From the NCBI RefSeq assembly GCF_028657195.3, contig NZ_JANCPR020000049.1, positions 1 to 64,000 on the forward strand: 64,000 nucleotides of DNA. Reading direction: 5' to 3'. This document shows, piece by piece, positions 8,650 through 17,066 of the stretch. This stretch comes from Streptomyces iconiensis (GTDB taxonomy: Bacteria > Actinomycetota > Actinomycetes > Streptomycetales > Streptomycetaceae). The notes beneath the pieces were generated by a model. The model was not told the origin of the DNA. It did not search any database and saw nothing but the letters and a program-made list of their open reading frames with translations. How positions within the stretch are numbered: the stretch's first letter is position 1; every line of letters starts with the position of its first letter. A program made the position numbers and the translations under genes.

Positions 8650-9185
8650 CAGTCCTTCGCCCCGCCTTCGCCGTCCGGGCGGCAGCGCATCAGTGCGGTG
8701 CGCCGCGCGGTGGCCACCGTCTCGCCGTGCTGGTTGAGCGCGGTGTGCGCGAACTCCACGATTCCCGTGCCGGCGCGTGAGCGTGACAGGCGCTTGCTGA
8801 GCACCTCCGTACGGGCGTACAGGGTGTCGCCCGCGAACACCGGCCGGGGGAAGGCCACTTCGCCGAACGCGAGGTTGGCGACTGTCGTGCCCTGCGTGAG
8901 CTGCCCGACGCTGAGCCCCACGAGCGTCGAGAGCGTGAAGAGGCTGTTGACCAGCCGCTCACCGAACTCGGTCCCCGCGCTGACGGCCGCGTCCAGGTGG
9001 AGGCTCTGCGGGTTCATCGTGAGCGTCGAGAAAAGGGTGTTGTCCGCCTCGCCGACGGTTCTCCCGGGGCTGTGCGCGTAGGTCACCCCCTGCCTCAACT
9101 CCTCGAAGTACAGCCCCCGTTGCTCGACCACTTCATGCGTCACATCGCTCGTTACGTCGTTCGTCACGCCGCTCACACCGTTCAT
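8649..9185 (-). CDS. MaoC-like hot-dog enoyl-CoA hydratase
   Basis: A 178-residue single hot-dog-fold protein, the likely hydratase step. LYFEELRQGVTYAHSPGRTVGEADNTLFSTLTMNPQSLHLD is the hydratase segment with the Asp/His-type active-site loop, followed by NSLFTLSTLVGLSVGQLT and the acyl-chain-binding strand region. I chose the ATG giving MNGVSGVT; it has no good ribosome-binding site, and a GTG 14 codons later (VTHEVVEQRG) is an alternative. The N-terminal 15 residues derive from short GTGACG-type repeats. It is the first gene of the operon and is read from a promoter shared with the divergent IclR gene. Similar MaoC-CitE-FadE groupings occur in mycobacteria (Rv2498c-Rv2500c). Confidence 0.82.
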   Translation of the reverse strand: MNGVSGVTNDVTSDVTHEVVEQRGLYFEELRQGVTYAHSPGRTVGEADNTLFSTLTMNPQSLHLDAAVSAGTEFGERLVNSLFTLSTLVGLSVGQLTQGTTVANLAFGEVAFPRPVFAGDTLYARTEVLSKRLSRSRAGTGIVEFAHTALNQHGETVATARRTALMRCRPDGEGGAKD

Positions 9186-9285
9186 CACGCGCTCACACCG
9201 CTCGCCGCTTTCCCGTCTCTTCGCCGCGCCGTCCCGCCGTCCCGCCGTCCCGCCGGGTCGCTGCTGCGGCTTCGTACGTCGCGCG

Positions 9286-9379
9286 GGTTCGTATATGCGA
9301 TTCATGGATCGGATATACGGAACCTTACGAGGGTGCTCAGGGCCGGTCAAGGACGCGATACGGTTCGTGTATACGAACC
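9286..9379. promoter_or_regulatory. Divergent control region: operon promoter and three IclR-type operator candidates
   Basis: On the minus strand TTGACC (9345-9350) and TAAGGT (9322-9327) are 17 bp apart and fit a promoter for the MaoC operon. Palindrome GGTTCGTGTATACGAACC (9362-9379, 7-bp perfect arms) lies upstream of its -35. A half-degenerate copy GGTTCGTATATGCGATTC (9286-9303) lies downstream of its start point, and a third imperfect copy (GGATCGGATATACGGAACC, 9306-9324) overlaps the -10. The arrangement suits repression of the operon and autoregulation by the adjacent IclR protein. Confidence 0.6.
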
Positions 9380-9402
9380 CGAGGGCCCAAGGGGAGCAGT
9401 CC

Positions 9403-10131
9403 GTGAGCGAGCCCGTCGCCAAGGAGCACCGCACCGTCAGCCGTGTCACCGGCATCCTGGAGAGCGTCGCGCGCCAGGGCGGCGCGCGGATGCACGAGTT
9501 GGCCGAGGCCCTGGACGCACCCAAATCCTCGGTGTTCGGGCTCGTCAAGGGGCTTGTCTCGACCGGATATCTGACCGAGGAACGCGGCGTCTACCGCCTC
9601 GGGCCCGCACTCGGCAGCCTTCTGTCGCCCTCGGCGCCCGATGTCATCGAGGCGGCGACGCCCAGCCTGGAGGCGCTGCGCGACGAGTTCGGTGAGACCG
9701 CGATGCTCGGCACCGCCGTGGGTGACTCGCTCATCTACATCGCCGCCGCCGAATCGCAGCAGCTCATCCGGTATTCGGCGCCGCTGCGTACCCGCCGGCC
9801 GCTGTACCCGCCGAGCGCGGGCAAGGTGATCCTCGCCTGCCGGTCGGCGCGACGGCGCGACAGCTACCTCGACGCCGTGCTGCCCTCCGCCGTCGAACGG
9901 AAAGCCGCGAGGGACGAGTTGGCCCGGGTGTGGGCCGACGGTGTCGCCTTCAACCGAGGTGAGACGCTTCCCGATGTCAGCGCAGCCGCGCGGCCGATTC
10001 TCGTCCGAGGCGAGGTGCGGGGCGTCATCGCCGTCGCCGGTCCCACGTCCCGCATCCTCGACCGGCTCCCGGCCGTGGCCCGTGCGTTGACGGGCGCGGT
10101 GGAATCCGCGGCCGTCCGCCTGTCGGTCTAG
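9403..10131 (+). CDS. IclR-family transcriptional regulator
   Basis: A 242-residue one-component regulator. The N-terminal winged helix-turn-helix covers about residues 8-70 (SRVTGILESVARQGGARMHELAEALDAPKSSVFGLVKGLVSTGYLTEERGVYRLG) and the C-terminal IclR effector-binding domain about 75-240 (PSLEALRDEFGETAMLGTAVGDSLIYI, SAGKVILA, RGEVRGVIAVAGPTSRI). The GTG start is fixed by AAGGGGAG seven bases upstream; upstream Met codons lie in the operator region. It is divergent from the catabolic operon and its putative operators also occur before the MHS transporter gene downstream, so it probably senses the operon's substrate or a CoA-free intermediate. Confidence 0.9.
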   Translation: MSEPVAKEHRTVSRVTGILESVARQGGARMHELAEALDAPKSSVFGLVKGLVSTGYLTEERGVYRLGPALGSLLSPSAPDVIEAATPSLEALRDEFGETAMLGTAVGDSLIYIAAAESQQLIRYSAPLRTRRPLYPPSAGKVILACRSARRRDSYLDAVLPSAVERKAARDELARVWADGVAFNRGETLPDVSAAARPILVRGEVRGVIAVAGPTSRILDRLPAVARALTGAVESAAVRLSV

Positions 10132-10201
10132 GCCGCCTGGCGGCCCGGCCTGGCGGCCCCTGGCGGCCCGGCCTGGCGGTCTCGCGGTCTCGCGGTCTCG
10201 C
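10131..10201 (+). repeat. GC-rich repeats after the IclR stop; rest of the 479-nt gap
   Basis: A direct repeat of TGGCGGCCCGGCC-type units with GGCCGCCTGGCGGCC inverted symmetry starts at the IclR stop and could form a terminator hairpin, though no T-tract follows. Three tandem copies of GGTCTCGC follow at 10178-10201. From there to the promoter at 10519 I see no gene or signal. Confidence 0.5.
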
Positions 10202-10518
10202 GCCGGTTCTCCGCCCGCTTTTCCGTTCCTCCCTCCCCGCCGGGGCATCGGCGTGTGCCCTGCCCGTTCATGCGCCGCCCCCTCGCCCCTCAACCTGCTC
10301 GCCCCCAAGTGCCCGTGGCCTGCTGTACGTAGCTGCCCGGCCCGCCCCCTGTGCGTAGGCCGGGGAAGGCTCTGATGTGCGGGGCGGGCCCCGGACCTCG
10401 CCCCGCGATCCAGCTACCGGCCGCGGGCCCGCAGGAGGTGGCGGAGCCTTCCGGTATGCGTCCCCAAGGTCACGCATGCGCCCTCCACTTATGCCCCCGC
10501 TTGCCCGCTCCACCTCCC

Positions 10519-10584
10519 TTGACGCTGTCTCAAAGTGGCGCCTAGCATCCGGATATTCGACACGGCGTTCGCAAATACGAACGC
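10519..10584 (+). promoter_or_regulatory. MHS transporter promoter with IclR-type operator
   Basis: TTGACG (10519-10524) and TAGCAT (10543-10548) are 18 bp apart. Just downstream of the -10, the perfect inverted repeat GCGTTCGCAAATACGAACGC (10565-10584) shares the GTTCG and TACGAAC half sites with the palindrome upstream of the IclR gene. The segment ATCCGGATATTCG immediately before it resembles the third site of that region. A repressor bound here would block transcription start. Confidence 0.6.
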
Positions 10585-10610
10585 TCCGTCTCATAGGCGA
10601 GCGGAGACCC

Positions 10611-11945
10611 ATGGCCAGCACCCTGACAGGCAGCGAGACAGGACCGCCCCCGCCCGAAGTGCCGAAGAAGAGTCGGGTCGGGATGTCCGTGGTGGTCGGC
10701 TCCGCCGTCGAGTGGTTCGACTTCTATCTGTACGCGTCGATGGCAGCGCTGGTCTTCAACAAGGTGTTCTTTCCGTCGGGAAACGCGATGGCGGGCACCA
10801 TGGCGTCGGTCGCCACCTTCGCTGTCGGCTTCCTCGCGCGTCCCGTCGGCGGCATCTTCTTCGGGATGCTGGGCGACAGGCTCGGGCGCAACAGGGTGCT
10901 GTCACTGACGTTTCTGCTGATGGGGATATCTTCCGGATGCATAGGTCTGCTTCCCGGATACTCCTCGATCGGAATTCTCGCGCCGGTCCTGCTGGTCGTG
11001 CTGCGGCTGCTCCAAGGGCTGGGCGCAGGCGCTGAGTTCGGCGGGGCCATTGCCCTGGCGTACGAGCACGCCGAGCCCGGAAAGCGTGGACGTCAGGGGT
11101 CCTGGCCCGCGCTCGGCGTGAACATCGGGCTGCTCGCGTCCTCGCTGACCGTCGCGGTGCTCACGAGCATGAGCGACAGCTTTCTCTACGGCTATGGCTG
11201 GCGCATTCCGTTCCTGCTGAGCTTCGGGCTCGTCGGTATCGGGTTCTGGATGCGCCGCCGCATTCCCGAGACACCGGAATTCGAGAAGGCGGTACGCGAG
11301 GCCCAAGTACGGCGTAAGAAGCGCAGGTCGCCGCTTGTCGAGCTGTTCCGGGGCGACTGGCGCGGACTGGCGGTCGTCATGGCGATCACCGCCGGATACA
11401 ACGGCGTCAGCTATGTCTTCAAGACCTTCTCGCTCGCCTATCTCACCAGTTTCCGCGATGTGGAGGCCAGCGTCGGCTCCCTGGGCATCAGCATCGCGAG
11501 CCTCTGCGCGATCATCGTCGTGCCGATCGCTGGCCGCCTCGCGGACCGTACGGGCGCCAAGAAACTCGTCATCGCCGGCGCGGTGGCGACGGGACTGCTC
11601 GCTTTCCCGTTCTTCTGGCTGCTCGACACCGGCAACAGCTGGCTGATCTGGCTCGCGCTCACCCTCGCGACCGGCATCGTGGTCCCGCTGATGCTCTCGG
11701 CCCAAGGTGCCTTCCTGGCCAAGCAGTTCCCGACCGAGGTGCGCTCCTCCGGCCTCGGAACGGGCCGCGAGGTCAGCGGCGCCGTCTCCGGTGGCCTCGC
11801 GCCGCTCGCCGCCCTGGCCATCGTGCAGGCGGCGCCGGGGCACGCCTCCTGGGGCGTCTCGCTCCTCTTCGTCGTGGGCGCCCTCTTCATCGGCATCGGC
11901 GCCGCGTGCGACCAGAGCAAGCGCTACAGCGACAGCCTCAACTGA
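10611..11945 (+). CDS. MFS transporter, metabolite:H+ symporter (MHS) type
   Basis: A 12-TM proton symporter of about 444 residues, of the type that imports dicarboxylates, shikimate or osmolytes (KgtP/ShiA/ProP relatives). The N-terminal GSAVEWFDFYLYASMAALVF is the MHS signature in TM1; ARPVGGIFFGMLGDRLGRNRVLSL is the MFS A-motif loop, and GWRIPFLLSF plus RRIPETPEF follow as in the family. The central loop is basic (RRKKRR). It begins at the ATG in GAGACCCATGG. Position and shared operators indicate it imports the substrate of the divergent CoA-dependent catabolic operon. Its stop is about 130 nt from the convergent DJ-1 gene. Confidence 0.9.
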   Translation: MASTLTGSETGPPPPEVPKKSRVGMSVVVGSAVEWFDFYLYASMAALVFNKVFFPSGNAMAGTMASVATFAVGFLARPVGGIFFGMLGDRLGRNRVLSLTFLLMGISSGCIGLLPGYSSIGILAPVLLVVLRLLQGLGAGAEFGGAIALAYEHAEPGKRGRQGSWPALGVNIGLLASSLTVAVLTSMSDSFLYGYGWRIPFLLSFGLVGIGFWMRRRIPETPEFEKAVREAQVRRKKRRSPLVELFRGDWRGLAVVMAITAGYNGVSYVFKTFSLAYLTSFRDVEASVGSLGISIASLCAIIVVPIAGRLADRTGAKKLVIAGAVATGLLAFPFFWLLDTGNSWLIWLALTLATGIVVPLMLSAQGAFLAKQFPTEVRSSGLGTGREVSGAVSGGLAPLAALAIVQAAPGHASWGVSLLFVVGALFIGIGAACDQSKRYSDSLN

Positions 11946-12076
11946 CACGCCTCGGCCCGTCAGCTCTGCGCGGCGCGCGGCGCGCGGCACGTGGCGATCA
12001 GCGGGGCGAGGGCGTCACGATGCGCGTTCCGGTGGGCATTGGGGTGGGCGCTGAAGCAGAACGGTGCCGGCCTCGG

Positions 12077-12841
12077 CTACACCTGCGAGGCGGCGAGCAA
12101 CCGCAGTGCCCTTTCCTTCAGTTGAGGGCCGGCCTCCGCGGCGTTGCCGGAGTCGAAGGGTGGCTGTGGGTCGTACTCGACGGCGAGCTGGATCGCTTTG
12201 GCCGTGTCGTCGTCCGCGATGAGGGAGGCGAGATACAGGGCCATGTCCACTCCGGCCGACACCCCGGCCGCGGTGATGATCTTTCCCGAGCGTACGTAGC
12301 GCTCCGGCACGTAGGTCACATCGAACGTGGAGCCGAGGTACTCGGCGGAAGCCCAGTAGGTCGTCGCCCGCCTTCCGTCCAGCAGCCCGGCCGCCGCGAG
12401 GACGATGCTGCCGGTGCACACGGAGGTCGTCCACTGGCTGTGCCGGTGGATTCGGCGGATCCAGCGCAGGAGCGCCTGGTTGTTCATCGCAGCGACGGTG
12501 CCGCGGTTGCCCGCGCCCGGCACGAGCAGAACGTCGAGACGGTCCACCTCGTCGATGGACCGCTCGGCGACCACGGCCACGTCTCCCGTATCGGTGCGGA
12601 TCGCGCCGCGCCGCTCGGCGATCATCGTCACGGTCGCGTCCGGCAGCCGGGACAGCACCTCGGCAGGGCCTGTCGGGTCCAGCAGGCTGTAGCCGTCGTA
12701 CAGCAGCATGCCGATGTTCGGCCCAGCGCCGCCCCGCCGAACGGCGTGCGCCGTCCCGGTCGGAGCCGCAGCCGTGGCGGTGAGTGCGGCCGTGGCCACG
12801 GTCCCGCGGAGTATGTTTCTGCGTGTCGTCGCATGCCTCAT
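12077..12841 (-). CDS. Exported DJ-1/PfpI superfamily protein (Tat signal)
   Basis: A 254-residue glutamine-amidotransferase-like (DJ-1/PfpI, isonitrile-hydratase-like) protein. The N-terminus TTRRNILRG followed by a hydrophobic stretch and AHA is a twin-arginine signal, so export is likely. The domain starts at NIGMLLYDGYSLLDPTGPAEVL; the nucleophile elbow is SVCTGSIVLAAAGLL with Cys142, followed by GRRATTYW. The ATG overlaps the stop of the upstream GlxA-type gene by four bases (ATGA), so the two are translated together. The amidase-like domain of that regulator is a paralogue with the same SVCTG motif. The enzymatic activity is unknown. Confidence 0.82.
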   Translation of the reverse strand: MRHATTRRNILRGTVATAALTATAAAPTGTAHAVRRGGAGPNIGMLLYDGYSLLDPTGPAEVLSRLPDATVTMIAERRGAIRTDTGDVAVVAERSIDEVDRLDVLLVPGAGNRGTVAAMNNQALLRWIRRIHRHSQWTTSVCTGSIVLAAAGLLDGRRATTYWASAEYLGSTFDVTYVPERYVRSGKIITAAGVSAGVDMALYLASLIADDDTAKAIQLAVEYDPQPPFDSGNAAEAGPQLKERALRLLAASQV

Positions 12842-13842
12842 GGCCCGGGAGTCTTCTGCATCGGCGTGCCGCGCGCAGCCGGCATGTCCGGCATCCTGCG
12901 CATCCTGTCCCCGGTGACCCCGTAGTGGCCGAGGAACGCCTGCCGCAGCGTTTCCGCCGACCCGAAACCGCAGCGACGGGCGATCGCCGCCATGGACAGT
13001 CCGCTGGACCGCACCAGATGCGCCGCCGCTTCGGTACGCGCCGCGCGCACGGCCCGTGCCGGGGTCGTACCGAGGTGCGTGGTGAACAGGCGTGTCAGGT
13101 GCCGGGTACTGACTCCCGCCCGTGCGGCCAGGGTTGTGGGCGTGAGGTCCTCGGCCAGATGTCCCGCGACATGGTTCACCAGGTCCCGCACCAGCCGGTC
13201 CTCCGGGGGCGGAGCGGCCAGGAACACGGAGATCTGCGCCTGATCGGCCGGCCGGTGCAGATACGTGACGAGTTCCCGGGCGACGGCCCGGGCCAGCGTC
13301 GGGCCGTGGTCGTCCTCGATCAGCGCCAGCGTCAGGTCGAGTGCGCTGGTGACCCCGGCCGAGGTGTAGACGTTGCCGTCGCGTATGTAGAGGGGAGCGA
13401 CGTCCACGGCCACGGCGGGGTGGCGCCCGGCCAGCCGCTCCCCCCACCCCCAATGGGTCGTGGCCCGCCGGTGGTCCAGCAGTCCCGCGGCGGCGAGCAC
13501 GTAGGCGCCCGTACAGACGGAGGCCACCCGCCGGCTGAGTCCTGCCAGCCGGCGCACCTGGCCGAGCAGGCGCTCGTCCGACGCCGCGTCCTCACAGCCG
13601 ATGCCGCCGACCACGAACAGGGTGTCCAGCTGCCCGGCGACCGTCTCCAGCCCCTGCCCCGCTCCCACCGGAATCCCCGCCGAGCTACGGGCGGCCCGAC
13701 GGCCCAGGGTCCCCAGCTCGATGGAGTACGCCGGCTCGGCGCCGTACCGGTTGGCGATGTCCAACGCGCCGCTGGGACAGGCGATGTCGAGGATCTGCGC
13801 ACCGTCGTAGGCGACGATCAGCACACGCCGCTTGTTGTCCAT
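12838..13842 (-). CDS. GlxA/FtrA-type AraC-family regulator with DJ-1-like domain
   Basis: A 334-residue regulator with an N-terminal DJ-1/PfpI-like domain (RRVLIVAYDGAQILDIACPSGALDIAN; SVCTGAYVLAAAGLLDHRRATTHW) and a C-terminal AraC double helix-turn-helix (about residues 225-325: LAARAGVSTRHLTRLFTTHLGTTPARAV, MAAIARRCGFGSAETLRQAF). I start at the ATG giving MDNKRRVLI; a TTG 19 codons upstream overlaps the XRE stop as TTGA and would couple the genes. It sits between the XRE regulator and the exported DJ-1 protein, both on the same strand, and probably controls the latter. The ligand is unknown. Confidence 0.85.
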   Translation of the reverse strand: MDNKRRVLIVAYDGAQILDIACPSGALDIANRYGAEPAYSIELGTLGRRAARSSAGIPVGAGQGLETVAGQLDTLFVVGGIGCEDAASDERLLGQVRRLAGLSRRVASVCTGAYVLAAAGLLDHRRATTHWGWGERLAGRHPAVAVDVAPLYIRDGNVYTSAGVTSALDLTLALIEDDHGPTLARAVARELVTYLHRPADQAQISVFLAAPPPEDRLVRDLVNHVAGHLAEDLTPTTLAARAGVSTRHLTRLFTTHLGTTPARAVRAARTEAAAHLVRSSGLSMAAIARRCGFGSAETLRQAFLGHYGVTGDRMRRMPDMPAARGTPMQKTPGP

Positions 13843-13895
13843 GCCCTGATACCAGCACACCCCGCAACGGCACTCGCGGGCGCGGCAGCGACGGT

Positions 13896-14900
13896 TCAAG
13901 ACCGCGGACGGCTGTCCGTGTCCGTGTCCCTGCTCGTGTCCCCGCTGCTCGCGTCCCTGTCCGTGTCCGTTTCCGTGTGCGGGCCTGTGGACGTATCTGC
14001 GGGCCTGTCCGTAGATACGTCTGCCGATGCCTCCACCGACGTGTCCGCCGACGTGTCCGCCGACTCGGCGGGGAATTCCTCGATCCCGAGCACCCGCAGC
14101 AGCTCCAGCCGCTCGCGGGTCTCGGCGTCGGCCGGGGTGAGCACCAGCAGCATCTGTCCCTGGTCGGGAGTCATCAGGGTCTCGCAGTCCATCACCAGCC
14201 GGCCCATCCGGTGGTGCAGCAGGGTCTTACGGTCGGCGCGTCTGACGGCGACCTCGTGTTCGGCCCAGAGGCGGCGGAAGTCGGCGCTCGCGGCCTGCAA
14301 GCGGTCGATGAGTCCGGTGACCGTAGGGTCGCCCGACCTGCGTCCCGCGGCGGCGCGGAGGTCGGCCACGAGCTGGCGGGAGTGGTGCTCGCACTCCTCT
14401 GGCGGGGTGACGGCGCGGAGCGCGGGGTCGGTGAACCAGCGGTGTGCGAGGTAGCGCCGGTCGCCGGAGAGGCCGGTGTGGTCGCCCATCAGCAGGACGG
14501 CAGCCCGGTTCTGGGCGAGGGCCTCGCCCAGGTCGGACAGCACCACGGCAGGAGTGTCGCCGAGCAGGTCGAGCAACCGGATCAGGCCGCCACGGGCCAT
14601 ACGGGCCACCCCGTCGGCGGGCACGGGCCGGTGGCCTGCCAGGTGGAACAGGTGGGCGCGCTCGTCGTCGGACAGCCGCAGCACCCTGGCCAGCGCGCCG
14701 AGCAGCTGGGTCGAGGGCTGGCTGCTGCGGCCCTGCTCCAGACGGACGACGTAGTCGACGGACATGCCCGCGAGCATGGCCACCTCTTCCCTGCGCAGCC
14801 CGGCGGTACGGCGGCGTGGTCCGTCGGCGATACCGACCTCGGCCGGGCGGATCGCCTCGCGGCGGTGGCGCAGGAAGTCGGCGAGCTCGTCACGTTGCAT
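13896..14900 (-). CDS. XRE-family regulator with MmyB-like ligand-binding domain
   Basis: About 334 residues: a helix-turn-helix at residues 5-65 (LADFLRHRREAIRPAEVGI, TAGLRREEVAMLAGMSVDYVVRLEQGR) followed by an MmyB-like PAS-type domain (LLGDTPAVVLSDLGEALAQNRAAVLLMGDHTGLSGDRRYLAHRWFTDPALR). The last 55 residues are a Thr/Ser/Asp repeat tail (ADTSADTS and similar) that comes from short DNA repeats and also contains an 8-bp inverted repeat ACGTATCT/AGATACGT at 13991-14020. It is divergent from the aldo-keto reductase gene 127 nt away; regulators of this type commonly repress an adjacent divergent oxidoreductase. Confidence 0.87.
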   Translation of the reverse strand: MQRDELADFLRHRREAIRPAEVGIADGPRRRTAGLRREEVAMLAGMSVDYVVRLEQGRSSQPSTQLLGALARVLRLSDDERAHLFHLAGHRPVPADGVARMARGGLIRLLDLLGDTPAVVLSDLGEALAQNRAAVLLMGDHTGLSGDRRYLAHRWFTDPALRAVTPPEECEHHSRQLVADLRAAAGRRSGDPTVTGLIDRLQAASADFRRLWAEHEVAVRRADRKTLLHHRMGRLVMDCETLMTPDQGQMLLVLTPADAETRERLELLRVLGIEEFPAESADTSADTSVEASADVSTDRPADTSTGPHTETDTDRDASSGDTSRDTDTDSRPRS

Positions 14901-15027
14901 GGCCCCATGGTCCCCCGCGGCGGCCGGGCCGATCCAGGGAGCGGCACTCCCATGATGAACGCTCCGCTCCCGTTCGCCGCCGCGCCGGCGCAGGGTGGGT
15001 GCCAGAGCGACGACGAAGGAGAACGTG

Positions 15028-16023
15028 ATGCGGACACGAACACTGGGCAGCACCGGCCCGGCCGTTTCGGCGCTGGGCCTGGGCGCGATGGGCATGTCGG
15101 ACGCCTACGGCCCGACCGACCGCGCGGAGAGCATCGCCACCGTGCACGCGGCCCTGGAGGCCGGCGTCACGCTGATCGACACCGGCGACTTCTACGCCAT
15201 GGGCCACAACGAGCTGCTGCTCGCCGAGGCGCTGCGCGGCCGGGACCGGGACAGCTACCAACTGAGCGTCAAATTCGGCGCGTTGCGGGGTCCGGGCCAC
15301 ATCTTCAGCGGGACCGACGGCCGTCCCGAGGCGGTGAAGAACTTCCTCGCCTACTCGCTGACCCGGCTGGGCACCGACCACATCGACATCTACCGCCCCG
15401 CCCGGCTGGACCCCGCCGTGCCGATCGAGGAGACGGTGGGCGCGATCAAGGAGATGGTCGACGCCGGGTACGTGCGGCACATCGGCCTCTCGGAGGTCGA
15501 CGCGGCGACGGTCCGCCGCGCGCACGCCGTGCATCCGATCGCCGACCTGCAGATCGAGTACTCGCTGATCTCCCGCGCGGTGGAGGCCGAAGTGCTGCCC
15601 ACGCTACGGGAGTTGGGCATCGGTCTGACCGCGTACGGTGTCCTGGGCCGCGGCCTCATCTCCGGGCACTGGTCCGCGGGGCGGAACGGTGCGCCGGGCG
15701 ACAGCCGCGGCTTCGGCCCGCGGTTCTCGCCCGGGAACGTGGAACACAACCTCGGCCTCGTGGAGGCGCTGCGCCGGGTCGCCGGGTCCAAGGGGTGCAC
15801 CGTCGCCCAACTGGTCATCGCCTGGGTGGCCGCACAGGGCGAGGACATCGTGCCGCTGGCCGGTGCCCGCACCCGCGAACGGCTGGCCGAGGCGCTGCCC
15901 GCAATGCGGCTGAACCTCACGCCTGACGACCTCGCGGAGATCGAGAAGGCGGTGCCGCAGGGCGCGGCGCGCGGCGACCGGTACCCGGCCGCGTTCATGT
16001 CAGGGCTGGGCGTGGGGAACTGA
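15028..16023 (+). CDS. Aldo-keto reductase
   Basis: A NADPH-dependent reductase of about 331 residues with the AKR (beta/alpha)8 barrel. Visible residues: Asp51 and Tyr56 in LIDTGDFYAMG, Lys82 in LSVKFG, and the NADPH-binding C-terminal PLAGARTRERLAE. The catalytic tetrad His, normally in YYQHRVDP, is replaced: the aligned segment is YRPARLDP, giving Ala125. GAAGGAG lies 7 nt before the ATG. It is divergent from the XRE regulator. The missing His lowers expected activity on some substrates but occurs in some AKR subgroups. The substrate is unknown. Confidence 0.88.
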   Translation: MRTRTLGSTGPAVSALGLGAMGMSDAYGPTDRAESIATVHAALEAGVTLIDTGDFYAMGHNELLLAEALRGRDRDSYQLSVKFGALRGPGHIFSGTDGRPEAVKNFLAYSLTRLGTDHIDIYRPARLDPAVPIEETVGAIKEMVDAGYVRHIGLSEVDAATVRRAHAVHPIADLQIEYSLISRAVEAEVLPTLRELGIGLTAYGVLGRGLISGHWSAGRNGAPGDSRGFGPRFSPGNVEHNLGLVEALRRVAGSKGCTVAQLVIAWVAAQGEDIVPLAGARTRERLAEALPAMRLNLTPDDLAEIEKAVPQGAARGDRYPAAFMSGLGVGN

Positions 16024-16135
16024 GCCCGTCGCTGAACGCCGGCCCCCAGAGGGGTGGTTGGCAGCAAGCACGCCGCTGCCGACCCGGTCGTGGCGGCGCC
16101 GCCGGCCTCACCCCGGAAGGCCGTCGCCGACCCCG

Positions 16136-16801
16136 TCACGGGCCGGGGGCGCCGCCCCCTCGCGCCGGCCCTCGGTGGCCCTGGCGCCGTGCGGGCTCCG
16201 CGCGTGCCTCGGCAGGCACCAGCCTGAGCGCCGCGAGCAGGAGGGCGCCGGCCAGGAACACCGGGGCGAAGAACACCCAGCGCCAGCCGAGTTCGGTCAG
16301 CAGTCCGCCGATGACGAGGCCCAGCGAGAAGCCTCCGGCGCCCACGCCGGCGAAGACCAGCAGGGCCTTGTCGCGCCGCGGCCCCTCCGGATACGAGGTC
16401 GTGATGATCGACATGGCGGCGGGGGTCATGAAGGCCGCAGCCACGCCGGTGACGAACCGGGCCACGACCAGCGTCCAGCCGTTGGTCGCGAAGCCGCCCA
16501 GCATGGAGAAGGCCAGGAAGACACCGAGCCAGGTGAGGAACATCCGACGCCTGCCCAGCACATCGGCTGCCCGGCCGCCGAGCAGGGTGAAACCGGCGTA
16601 GCCGAGCACGTAGCCACTCATCACCCACGCCGCGGTGCCGGTGGTCAGGCCGAGGTCGGCGCGGATGGTGGGGACCGCAACGGCCAGCATGGCGACGTCA
16701 CTGCCCTCAAGGAAGATCGTTCCGCACAGGACGAGCTGCAGGGCCCATGCCCGTCCGCCGTCGCGGTCCGCGGGGGCGGCGGGCACCGATGGGCTCTTCA
16801 T
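16136..16801 (-). pseudogene. Truncated MFS drug-transporter gene
   Basis: The 221-residue product contains only the first six transmembrane helices of a DHA-type MFS exporter (LQLVLCGTIFLEGSDVAMLAVAVPTI; YAGFTLLGGRAADVLGRRRMF; FVTGVAAAFMTPAAMSII; the last helix is at WRWVFFAPVFLAGALLLAALRL) and then a short basic, non-membrane tail. Full proteins of this type have 12-14 helices and more than 400 residues. No continuation of the second half is found in the 112 nt between its stop and the convergent reductase gene. It is most likely a remnant, although a short half-transporter cannot be excluded. Confidence 0.7.
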
Positions 16802-17066
16802 CTGCCGAGCCGCTGGGTCGTCCGGGATTCACCGGCAACGGACCCTGTCCGTCCCGCAAGCCACACATGCCCGGCCACATCGCCCGTGCCCGCGCGGCCC
16901 GCGCGCAGAACCGTCCGCCCCTGAGCCTCCGCAAGCGCCATGGCCGTGACCGTATCGAGCAGCAGCGACCTGGGACACGCCCTTTTTCCCCGGGCCCGGG
17001 GGTTCCTGGATCCGGAGGTTCCCGGACCTGGAGGTTCGCGGACGAGTGCCGTGGGGGCGGTGCGAG

